From Chlamydiota bacterium (GTDB taxonomy: Bacteria > Chlamydiota > Chlamydiia > Chlamydiales > RGXB01), in contig VGMF01000006.1 in assembly GCA_016866475.1 (NCBI GenBank), positions 1 to 64,000 of the forward strand: a stretch of DNA of 64,000 nt, written 5' to 3'. The translations under genes were made by a program, and so were the position numbers. The notes under the pieces were generated by a model. That model searched no databases and was not told the origin of the DNA. It was given only the letters and a program-made list of their open reading frames with translations. Below are positions 7,792 through 15,515 of the stretch, piece by piece. Position 1 is the first letter of the stretch; each line of letters starts with the position of its first letter.

Positions 7792-9441
7792 ATGAAAATC
7801 GAGATGTACCAAATGAACCCGATTATCGGGAACTTGAAGTACAACACCCAAAAACATCTGGAGGCTATAGAAAGGGCTAAAAAGGACCATGTAGAGTTGC
7901 TTGTCTTCCCGGAGCTGTCTATTTGCGGCTACGCCCCGGAGGACCTTTTACTACATGCGAATTTTCTAGATGCGATGAGCGATTCTCTCGATCAAATAGT
8001 CCAAGCTTCGAAGGGGATTGCCGTCACGGTCGGCTTAGCCAGGCGGAGTTCAAGGTACGGGGAAAAAGGGCTATTGAACTCGGCTGCAATCATTTGTGAT
8101 GGGGTCCTTTTGGGTTTTCAGGACAAATGGCTTTTACCCCATTATGATGTTTTTTCCGAGCGCCGTTATTTTTCTCCCGGGCGTGAAATCCGAACCTGGG
8201 ATATTTTTGGAAAACGGGTTGGGGTGATCATCTGTGAAGACATGTGGCAAAACGCTTCTGATATAGCTAAAGCCACCTACCCAAGGGATCCCGTACGGGA
8301 ATTGGTGGTGTATAAGCCGGAAATACTGGTGAATCTCACCGCTTCTCCCTACCAGTACATGAAACTGGATATTCGGTTGAAAGTTTGTCAAAAAGCTGCG
8401 GAAACGCTCCAATGTCCGGTGGTCTATTGCTGCCAAGTCGGGGCAAATTCGGAGCTGATTTTTGACGGATACAGCATGTACGTCAGCCGTGATCAGAAAT
8501 TGATCAAACTAGGAAAGGGATTTGTAGAGGATCGGATTTTTGTAGACACCGATCTGACCGAACGTCCCCTCAACCTAACTTTTGATCCGATGCATGACCT
8601 TTATGAAGCGCTCAAGCTGGGGGTCAAAGACTACTTTAGAAAGACGGGGTTTAAAAAGGCGTTAGTGAGCTTATCGGGGGGGGTCGATACGGCGCTAGTT
8701 GCTGTACTGGCGGTAGAGGCTTTGGGAAAAGAAAACGTAACCGGGTATTTTCTCCCCTCTAAAAAAACGCAGTCCCTTCAAAAACAGAGTGTGAAGGAGC
8801 TGGCTGAGAATCTAGGGATCGTCTATCACGAGCTGCAAATTGACCCGATCGTAGAAGCTTACGGGGCGGTTTTAAAAAAAGATATCCAAGACCCGAGCGC
8901 CAAAACGCTGGAAAGCCTCAAATCCCGTGTTCGGGGAGCCCTTTTAATGGCTTTTTCAAACCAATCAAATGCTCTATTATTGAATAATTTGAACAAGAGT
9001 GAAATGGCCCTGGGCTTTTGTACCCTTTACGGGGATATGTGCGGAGCTTTAGGGGTGATAGCGGATGTGAAAAAAAGTCAGGTTTACGAACTTTGTGAAT
9101 GGATCAATCGCCGTCATCACACTATCCCTCGCAGCACGATGGAACGGACTCCGACACATGAGGAACGCTACCATCCAAAGCATGGGGAGGAGGGGATTGA
9201 GTACCTTGTGATCGACAAGGTCTTAAAAGGGTATATTGAAGAATCAAAAACCGTGCAAGAGATAGCTCAAGAGGGGCATCTGGAGGAATCGGTTGTAGAG
9301 GCCTTGATAAAAAGGATCTACATGGCCGAGCCTAAGCGGCGGCAGTCGGCACCTCCACTTCGGGTATCGGTAAAATCTTTCGGAATCGGCCGCCGTAAGC
9401 CCCTCACACTTTCTACCAGACAAATTGATGAGATCTATTAG
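7792..9441 (+). CDS. nadE: Glutamine-dependent NAD(+) synthetase
   Basis: The enzyme amidates nicotinate adenine dinucleotide to NAD, using ammonia from glutamine. The N-terminal nitrilase-type glutaminase domain has an E-K-C triad at E41 (FPELSICGY), K112 (QDKWLLPHY) and C148 (IICEDMW). The C-terminal synthetase has the PP-loop SGGVDT at about 295-300 and NKSEMALGFCTLYGDM. The 549-aa length fits. AAAGGTAG precedes ATG 7792. Two details depart from the usual motifs: the loop reads SGGVDT rather than SGGIDS, and the PPSAELR stretch is replaced by TPTHEERY. Its presence suggests this organism makes or salvages its own NAD rather than only importing it. Confidence 0.93.
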   Translation: MKIEMYQMNPIIGNLKYNTQKHLEAIERAKKDHVELLVFPELSICGYAPEDLLLHANFLDAMSDSLDQIVQASKGIAVTVGLARRSSRYGEKGLLNSAAIICDGVLLGFQDKWLLPHYDVFSERRYFSPGREIRTWDIFGKRVGVIICEDMWQNASDIAKATYPRDPVRELVVYKPEILVNLTASPYQYMKLDIRLKVCQKAAETLQCPVVYCCQVGANSELIFDGYSMYVSRDQKLIKLGKGFVEDRIFVDTDLTERPLNLTFDPMHDLYEALKLGVKDYFRKTGFKKALVSLSGGVDTALVAVLAVEALGKENVTGYFLPSKKTQSLQKQSVKELAENLGIVYHELQIDPIVEAYGAVLKKDIQDPSAKTLESLKSRVRGALLMAFSNQSNALLLNNLNKSEMALGFCTLYGDMCGALGVIADVKKSQVYELCEWINRRHHTIPRSTMERTPTHEERYHPKHGEEGIEYLVIDKVLKGYIEESKTVQEIAQEGHLEESVVEALIKRIYMAEPKRRQSAPPLRVSVKSFGIGRRKPLTLSTRQIDEIY

Positions 9442-9542
9442 ATTTGACCATCTCGGGTAGATAATAAATTTGCATATAACCCCCTGGTGGAGTGCTAGGG
9501 GTCCTAGTATTCTGGTGAAATCCTTACAAACAGAAGATCGAA

Positions 9543-10460
9543 TCACGATTCTTCAAAATTGAACGGGAGGATTGCGCTTAGGTTGGGCGCTTTACAAGCA
9601 AGCATAAAAAGGCGGTCAACCCCAACGGCGACGCCACTCGTAGCGGGGAGACTGTTGAGAGCTGTTAAAAATCTAGGGTCAACCTCAAGCTTAGAGACCC
9701 TTTTTTTATTCCATTCAGTAAATCTTTCAGAAATTGCCATCGGGTTTGCAAGCTCTTCATATCCATTTGCAACTTCGACACCGTCAACGTAAATTTCAAA
9801 CCTTAACGCCTCCATATCTTCAATTTTTGCTAACGCCGCTTGATGAGGTAAAAATCGGTCGATGATATGGATCCCTTCGACCATGGTAGGTTCTACAAAT
9901 AAGATGAAGACTGCATCTATCAGCTCTTCAAAATCGAGATCTTCGGGACGGCAGTGATGATTTTGTAATTTTTCAATCAGCTTAAAACGATCGGTCTTTA
10001 GCGGGTCGATTCCGGTGGCATCGATAAAACGTTTGCGGTAGCTACCTCTAAATTGCGGCCCAAAAATCCCTAGAAATTCCAGAAGCTCCAGTACCTCACA
10101 AAGCAATTCTTCTATTGTAAAATCAATTCTATACCACTCCAACATGCTAAAAAAAGGGCTATGATAACGCCCATATTCCCCATCCCTATAGACATGGCTT
10201 AGCTGAAATATATCCCCCGAGCCCTTTGCGAGGAGCCGTTTCATTAAATACTCCGGTGAGGAGGTGAGGAAACGGGGCCCGAGCTTTGTTTTAACTTGCA
10301 TGATGTCTATGTTTGCATCATTTGGGGGATAGGATACGAGGATAGGAGTGTCTACCTCTAAGACCTCTTTATCGAAAAAAAAGGAGCGGACTTTTTTAAA
10401 AAATTCCGCTCTAAGCTTCAAAAGAGGTTTTATGGATAGGTCAGTTTGCTCTAGAGACAT
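9543..10460 (-). CDS. epmA: Elongation factor P lysine ligase EpmA (GenX/PoxA)
   Basis: EpmA is a LysRS-like class II synthetase core without an anticodon-binding domain. It attaches beta-lysine to the conserved lysine of EF-P. Motif 2 is visible as QLSHVYRDGEYGRYHSPFF followed by MLEWYR, and motif 3 as SGVAVGVDRLFML. The 305-aa length matches the family. The start ATG at 10460 lies inside the end of efp (20-bp overlap) with GGAGACT before it, so the two genes are translationally coupled. Substrate and modifying enzyme are therefore made together. EpmB, the aminomutase, is not in this window. Confidence 0.94.
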   Translation of the reverse strand: MSLEQTDLSIKPLLKLRAEFFKKVRSFFFDKEVLEVDTPILVSYPPNDANIDIMQVKTKLGPRFLTSSPEYLMKRLLAKGSGDIFQLSHVYRDGEYGRYHSPFFSMLEWYRIDFTIEELLCEVLELLEFLGIFGPQFRGSYRKRFIDATGIDPLKTDRFKLIEKLQNHHCRPEDLDFEELIDAVFILFVEPTMVEGIHIIDRFLPHQAALAKIEDMEALRFEIYVDGVEVANGYEELANPMAISERFTEWNKKRVSKLEVDPRFLTALNSLPATSGVAVGVDRLFMLACKAPNLSAILPFNFEES

Positions 10461-11013
10461 AGTCTCCGGTCCTTGTGTCAACTTTTACAGTTTCGTCCTG
10501 CTCAATAAATATTGGAACCTGGACAATAGCCCCCGTCTCCAGTTTTGCCTCTTTTGTGATTCTTCCACCGGTGGCCGTATCTCCTCGAACCGCATCATGC
10601 GTTTCAACGATCTTGAGGTTCATGAACGTAGGGGGCTGTATCGTTAGAGCGTTTCCTTCATAGAAAACCACCTCGTAGACAATGTCCTCTTTGAGCCATT
10701 GCTGATCATCGCCGATGATCCCCAAAGGGATAGAAACCTGGTCGAAAGTCTCATCATCCATGAATTCGGCAGTATCGGTGTCTTTGTAGGTAAAACGCAT
10801 CGAGCGCTCTTCCACATCAGCAATTTTGATTTTTTCGTCGGATTTGAAAGTGACTTCGATCACTTTTCCGTTACGCAAATTTTTTATACGCACACGATTG
10901 AAAGCTTGACCTTTTCCGGGTTTTACAAATTGGTTGGCAACGACATTGTATGGATTTCCTTCGTATTCAACTTTCGTTCCGGCTCTTAGATCGTTCATGC
11001 CGATATCGCTCAT
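10441..11013 (-). CDS. efp: Translation elongation factor P
   Basis: EF-P relieves ribosome stalling at polyproline. The 190-aa product has the three OB-like domains of the family. The loop FVKPGKGQAFNRVR carries the lysine (PGKG) that EpmA modifies, and the C-terminal signature VPIFIEQDETVKVDTRTGDY is present. The start ATG at 11013 has AAAGGG upstream. ATG 10998 is an alternative. Chlamydiae usually have two EF-P genes. This one resembles the modified type with the KPGKGQAF loop, and its overlap with epmA supports that. Confidence 0.95.
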   Translation of the reverse strand: MSDIGMNDLRAGTKVEYEGNPYNVVANQFVKPGKGQAFNRVRIKNLRNGKVIEVTFKSDEKIKIADVEERSMRFTYKDTDTAEFMDDETFDQVSIPLGIIGDDQQWLKEDIVYEVVFYEGNALTIQPPTFMNLKIVETHDAVRGDTATGGRITKEAKLETGAIVQVPIFIEQDETVKVDTRTGDYVSRAN

Positions 11014-11227
11014 GGATAGACCCTTTATTGATATTCATCCGCCCTCTTGGTAATCACGCTCTTTTTCTATAAAAGAAGTTTTTTAAGAGGTCTTTTGAAG
11101 CATAATACCTCAAACCGGGATAATTTTATACCTAAACTCTAGGGGCCTATTTTAAAATTTGCAAGGTTTGTAAAAAAAAATGGACCGATTTTAAAAAATT
11201 TCAATATCCATCCTAAATAGACCCCTT

Positions 11228-12094
11228 TCAAAGAAGCCCGAGCCCTCGGATAGTGGAAAAAAGATCCATACCCATCAGTGTAGCGCCGGCTGCTGGAGTC
11301 TTTGAGATTTTTTGCAGTTGGTCGGACTGGATGTGATCGCAAATCTCTTTCAACATCCGCTCTACATGGGCGTGAGATTTGGTCATGGTATCTTGGAGCT
11401 GTTGAATCCTCTTTTCCATGGAATGGATCAATGGTAAAACCATCTGAAACTCATCGAGGCTTTTCTGGCTCGTGGCTGTTACATGTTGCAGTTGTTCGAA
11501 CAAATTCTCGATGCTTAGGAACCGCTCGTGGTTTGATGCAGACGTCTTCTCTAAAGAACCGGTAATTTTTTCCAGACGGTCTGTAAGGTTTTTTTGACGC
11601 TCGATCTCTTTTCCAAGGGAGAGGGTTTCTTTTTGTAAATCCTGTTGCACCGATTCCAGCTTTGAGGTGGATTGCCCTTGCCGCTGTATATCGGCAACTA
11701 ATTTGACGTTTGTCTGCTCCAATTCATGGATTTGGTTTTTTAGCTCTTTTATAACTTCTTCAAAAATGTGTCTCAAGCTTTTAAGCTCCAAAAAATTATT
11801 GAACAAATACTCGTATCTTTCTTGTGCCTCCTTCATATTTGTATTTGCCAGGATATTAGATCCCATAAAAATCAAAGGGAGGGCGACCCTACCGGAAATT
11901 CTTGATGAAGCCCACAGGAGGCTAGAGCCTATAACCAAACTATTTCCTGTGATCCGTTCTCTATTGTACATCCCGGTATAAAATTGAACTAAGGAGCTTG
12001 TCCCCAGTTGTAGGGGATGAATGATAAAATTAGGGAGAGTGCTTAACATGGGTATATCCTGCTGTTCATACAGACTTGTGTCGGATCCGTTCAT
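11228..12094 (-). CDS. Coiled-coil membrane protein, Inc-like
   Basis: Unrecognised 288-aa protein. Residues about 48-82 form two hydrophobic lobes separated by a short polar turn (SLVIGSSLLWASS and VALPLIFMGSNIL). Residues about 85-270 are almost uninterrupted heptad-type coiled coil (KNQIHELEQTN, ERQKNLTDRLEKI, MEKRIQQLQDTM). This resembles chlamydial inclusion membrane proteins, which combine a bilobed hydrophobic domain with a cytosol-facing coiled coil. The function is inferred only. ATG 12094 has no clear ribosome binding site. ATG 12049 (MLSTLPNF) follows AGGA and may be the true start. It is preceded in the same direction by another Inc-like gene. Confidence 0.65.
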   Translation of the reverse strand: MNGSDTSLYEQQDIPMLSTLPNFIIHPLQLGTSSLVQFYTGMYNRERITGNSLVIGSSLLWASSRISGRVALPLIFMGSNILANTNMKEAQERYEYLFNNFLELKSLRHIFEEVIKELKNQIHELEQTNVKLVADIQRQGQSTSKLESVQQDLQKETLSLGKEIERQKNLTDRLEKITGSLEKTSASNHERFLSIENLFEQLQHVTATSQKSLDEFQMVLPLIHSMEKRIQQLQDTMTKSHAHVERMLKEICDHIQSDQLQKISKTPAAGATLMGMDLFSTIRGLGLL

Positions 12095-12121
12095 TTTTCA
12101 ATTTTTCGTCTTATTCCCGAT

Positions 12122-12526
12122 TTACAGGTTTTTTTCATCTAGACATTTAGGACCAAAAATCTCCTTCTCCAAAAGATCCCCTTCTTTGACTAGTTCATCG
12201 GTTGTATAGTCCAAAAAGATCCTCGACCCCAATAACCCAATCGCAATTACACCGTAGAAACGGCCGAAGGTTAGGGCATAGACCCCTAAAGCTACGGCCC
12301 CCGAAACCACAACGACTTTTGATAATAAACTGTAATTGCTTCCAATGAGCGAGGAGGGTACCAATCTGTATTTTCTCGACTCCTCGACCGCTTTAGAAAG
12401 CTTAGCGGCCGTCAAAAATTTTTGGCGGTTGTCATCTGAAAATACAGGACTTGCTAGTGTTTTCTCAAGATCTAGGATACCCTGTATCCCTTCAATTCCA
12501 GGTTCAATAGGTTTTGCAGAATTCAT
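12122..12526 (-). CDS. Small bilobed hydrophobic (Inc-like) protein
   Basis: Unrecognised 134-aa protein with one strong paired hydrophobic region, LLSKVVVVSGAVALGVYAL then GVIAIGLLGSRIFL (about residues 67-105), separated by a short turn. The N-terminal 65 residues and C-terminal 27 residues are polar. This is the classical layout of inclusion membrane proteins. It lies 27 bp upstream of the coiled-coil Inc-like gene, with which it probably forms an operon, and is divergent from the AMP nucleosidase gene. No good ribosome binding site precedes the ATG at 12526. Confidence 0.6.
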   Translation of the reverse strand: MNSAKPIEPGIEGIQGILDLEKTLASPVFSDDNRQKFLTAAKLSKAVEESRKYRLVPSSLIGSNYSLLSKVVVVSGAVALGVYALTFGRFYGVIAIGLLGSRIFLDYTTDELVKEGDLLEKEIFGPKCLDEKNL

Positions 12527-12761
12527 CGAATAAACTTAATAATTTTTTTAAACTTCCTGATTTAAACATTTACTTTTATCAAATGCAAGAAAAATATTAC
12601 GACCTAAAATTTTAATAGCTTTTGGTTGTTTTTGATATACGGCAAACGATTCGACCCATTTCAAAACGGAGGGATTCAAACAGTTAAGAGATCTAGTTTA
12701 CAAAAGAGCCCGGACAAGATATAAAAAAATTAATTTAAAACTAGCGTTAATTAATAAGATA

Positions 12762-13625
12762 ATGGACGATCAAGACGAGATTTCCAGACTAAGGGCGCAT
12801 GTGGAAGCAAGCGAAGATACTGAACACCATTTCAGTGCCGAGGAGCCGCTTAATGAAAAAGAGTATGCCTTGCAGACATTAGAGCGGTACGCGGGTTGTT
12901 CGCCAGCTCTCTTTCAGCCCCTTGTACTTTTAACAAATTTTCCGGTGTATGTGCAGCACTTTGCCCAGACCCATGGGGTGCAAGTGTATGAGGGGAGCAT
13001 GTTCAAGGTGGCACATGATCCAACGCAGCAGATCACCATATGCGATTTTAAGATCGGATCGCCTGCGGCGGCTCTAGTGGTGGATCTGTTGTCTTACATC
13101 AAAATAGAGGTGGCTCTGATGCTAGGTCTTTGTGGCGGGCTGAGGAGAAAATATAAGGTTGGAGAGTTCTTCATGCCGATTGCCGCCATCAGGGGAGAGG
13201 GGACCTCTCATCATTACTTTTCTCCTGATGTTCCTGCTATGGCTAATTTTTTGGTTTCGAGCGCGGTTTCGCAAACTTTAGACAAACGCCATATTCCTCA
13301 CCATATCGGGATTACCCACACGACGAATATCCGTTTTTGGGAGTTCGATCCGAATTTTAAAAAAAGGCTCATTGAGTCTCGCTCACAAGCTATTGAAATG
13401 GAGTGTGCGACTATTTTTATTGGGGGATACTATCGGAAGTTGTCTGTTGGCGCCCTATTGATGATCTCCGACTTACCCCTTTTGAAGGCAAAATCGAATG
13501 ATATGGTAAAAGCTCTCTATAAAAATAAAATGCCCCTCCATATTGAGATGGGGGAGGAAATTCTGGTAAAAGCGCGGGCGATGCTTAAGGAGAGAGAAAA
13601 AGTTAAAAAAAAGAAGGAGACGTAA
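12762..13625 (+). CDS. amn: AMP nucleosidase (Amn-like)
   Basis: AMP nucleosidase hydrolyses AMP to adenine and ribose 5-phosphate. Only the catalytic nucleoside-phosphorylase-like domain is present. It shows the substrate loop LGLCGGLRRKYKVGEFFMP, IRGEGTSHHYF, and AIEMECATIFIGGYYRKLSVGALLMISDLPL, in which MEC-A is the conserved glutamate region. At 287 aa it lacks the N-terminal extra domain of the E. coli enzyme, as do other chlamydial Amn proteins as I recall. The start at 12762 has no Shine-Dalgarno sequence, only an A/T-rich leader. Its position beside efp and tkt is consistent with chlamydial synteny. Confidence 0.85.
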   Translation: MDDQDEISRLRAHVEASEDTEHHFSAEEPLNEKEYALQTLERYAGCSPALFQPLVLLTNFPVYVQHFAQTHGVQVYEGSMFKVAHDPTQQITICDFKIGSPAAALVVDLLSYIKIEVALMLGLCGGLRRKYKVGEFFMPIAAIRGEGTSHHYFSPDVPAMANFLVSSAVSQTLDKRHIPHHIGITHTTNIRFWEFDPNFKKRLIESRSQAIEMECATIFIGGYYRKLSVGALLMISDLPLLKAKSNDMVKALYKNKMPLHIEMGEEILVKARAMLKEREKVKKKKET

Positions 13626-13668
13626 AGGGAGTTGCAAGATCCCTTCGAATTCGGGTGATCTAAATTAA

Positions 13669-14427
13669 TTATCTTATAACTACGTCGTAGTGTTGTCTGT
13701 CTAAACGCAGCATCACCGGTTTCTCTGAGCTGGACTCGTCGCAAAAACGGGCTATGGTTTGAAAATCTCTGTCGACAACTACAACTTGTCCTCCATAGAG
13801 TTTTTGCACCGCTTTGATGGCGCTACCCCCAAGAAAAAAGCCGTTTTTACTCATTTTATCAAGATACGCTTTTTGACATCGTTCGATCTCTGGAATATCT
13901 TCAGCCTCGACCTCGTCAGTGATGTAGTTCATAAGACTTATTAATACTTTTTCTTTTTCTTTTGGGGATCTAAAACTCGCGGAGCTAAAGAACTCTAAGA
14001 TCTCGTTTTTGAAAGCGGGGTCAGCCGTATCAATATGTTGAATAATTTCTTGTCGAAGGTTTTGGGAGTTTGTTTTTAATTTAAGACTATAAATCAGAGA
14101 ATGTAGAAGACAATCACCATCGCCGGGCATTCTTTTTATTCGGGGGTCACCCAGAATTTTTCCCAGGATATAAGTGATGAGGGCTGCCAATTTTTCAAAC
14201 AAAGAGAATAGGGGGGAATCTTCGTCTTTAGCTTTTTCAACGGTTATAGAACCCGGGCGAGATGTCGACAAAACCTTTGCTTCGCTTTTGTCGTAAACTT
14301 TTCTATTTGGGCACCCTGTGAGATCTTGGAAATTTTTGTGGATGTACGCAAGACTTGCTTTTTCCTCCTCTTGCGGAAAAAAAGTAGGCGGGTACGACGG
14401 GACAGAATTAGGCACTACTTTTATCAT
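13669..14427 (-). CDS. OTU-domain cysteine protease, candidate secreted deubiquitinase
   Basis: A 252-aa protein with an OTU fold in its C-terminal 155 residues. The catalytic cysteine motif is MPGDGDCLLHSLIYS (Cys106). The later GGSAIKAVQKLYGGQVVVVD matches the OTU strand-helix region. The terminal DRQHYDVV supplies the catalytic histidine (His246). A hydrophobic stretch (about 72-93, FSLFEKLAALITYILGKIL) lies just before the domain, and the first 65 residues look disordered. OTU enzymes cleave ubiquitin chains, which bacteria lack, so a host target is likely. There is no Sec signal, so type III export would be expected. GAGGATGT precedes ATG 14427. It lies downstream of a second OTU gene. 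Confidence 0.82.
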   Translation of the reverse strand: MIKVVPNSVPSYPPTFFPQEEEKASLAYIHKNFQDLTGCPNRKVYDKSEAKVLSTSRPGSITVEKAKDEDSPLFSLFEKLAALITYILGKILGDPRIKRMPGDGDCLLHSLIYSLKLKTNSQNLRQEIIQHIDTADPAFKNEILEFFSSASFRSPKEKEKVLISLMNYITDEVEAEDIPEIERCQKAYLDKMSKNGFFLGGSAIKAVQKLYGGQVVVVDRDFQTIARFCDESSSEKPVMLRLDRQHYDVVIR

Positions 14428-14641
14428 ACATCCTCAGGCTTAAGAAAATATTATATCACAAAATAAAATATTTTATGGGAATTTTCACTAAGCGCCCTTA
14501 GAAAACCATGGGAGCAAGTACGTAAACAACTCAAAATCCGTGGCTTTGCAAAAGGTATTAATTTTTAATCAATAAATGTCTTACTGGATCAACCCCCCCC
14601 TTGTTGGGGTAAATACCAATACAAGTTTCGGGCGGATGGGC

Positions 14642-15481
14642 TTAGGTATCGTATTTTAGAACCATAAAATGATTCGGAGCTCTTACAATATCGATCCCGG
14701 GGAGGTCGGGTGACCCTTGTGTATATACAATTGTGTGTGATGGATCGGGAGAGTGGATTCTGATTTCAAGTTGCAAGAGGTGGGACATGATTTGGAGCGC
14801 TACAGGGCCAACATGCGCACCCGGTTGACTCAGCTCGTCTGCCATTTCCAACATTTGCCCATGAATTAAATCGGTGAGGTCCCGGTCTTCCGGGTTTGGG
14901 AAAAGAATGGTCGCAGCCGTATCTCCCCAGAATTCGATCCCTTTCAGCAGGCTCGGTTCTGTCGACCCGGCTAGGGAGGGGCAATCCAAAACCTTAAGGG
15001 TCTGTAGAGTTTCCTCCAAATAGGACTTTTTTTGATCCGCAATTTCCGAAAGTTCGAGTCTAAGACATTCCATGAGCTGGAGATTTTCGGAAACATTTTC
15101 AAAAAGATATTGGGTCATCCACTCTCTCAAGTCAAAGGGAGATAGATTTTTTTGGGGATGATCGAGCTCTTGCAACCAGAGGTGTAAAGAGTAAAAAAAG
15201 CAGTTGCCATCTCCTTTGACATCAATCAAAGTAGCTCCGATGGCGGGGACCTTGTTCACGCTTACGACATAAGGGGGAAAGGGGAGAATTTTTTTAGATT
15301 CTTTTGGCAAATTTTCTTTTGATTCGCTAGGTTTAAAAATTTTATTCACTAAGAATTCTGCAACTGTTCTGATAATTATGAGCGCTAAACTCAATGCCCC
15401 AAAGCCAGCCAGGCAGGTTTTGAAGTGGGGCGAGACCCCTTGAGTGATCGATTGTAATTGTAAAGAGAAGCCTTTAATCAT
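14642..15481 (-). CDS. Second OTU-domain cysteine protease with membrane segment
   Basis: A 279-aa protein. The OTU motif VKGDGNCFFYSLHLWLQ carries the catalytic Cys (about residue 94). AHVGPVALQIMSHLLQLEIRI matches the second OTU block, and APNHFMVLKY gives the catalytic His (about 271) followed by an aromatic residue. Residues about 25-48 (CLAGFGALSLALIIIRTVAEFL) form one membrane helix, so it may be a membrane-anchored effector. The start ATG at 15481 was chosen. A TTG at 15508 is possible, and neither has a clear ribosome binding site. It lies 34 bp after mfd on the same strand and 214 bp before the other OTU gene. The two are only distantly similar to each other. Confidence 0.8.
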   Translation of the reverse strand: MIKGFSLQLQSITQGVSPHFKTCLAGFGALSLALIIIRTVAEFLVNKIFKPSESKENLPKESKKILPFPPYVVSVNKVPAIGATLIDVKGDGNCFFYSLHLWLQELDHPQKNLSPFDLREWMTQYLFENVSENLQLMECLRLELSEIADQKKSYLEETLQTLKVLDCPSLAGSTEPSLLKGIEFWGDTAATILFPNPEDRDLTDLIHGQMLEMADELSQPGAHVGPVALQIMSHLLQLEIRIHSPDPSHTIVYTQGSPDLPGIDIVRAPNHFMVLKYDT

Positions 15482-15515
15482 AAAACAATTGTAAAGGAAG
15501 CAGGACAAAATGTCT

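Noticed and set aside
9471-9530. Hairpin ACCCCC...GGGGT between nadE and epmA as terminator
   Set aside because: Short stem, long loop and no T-run on either side.
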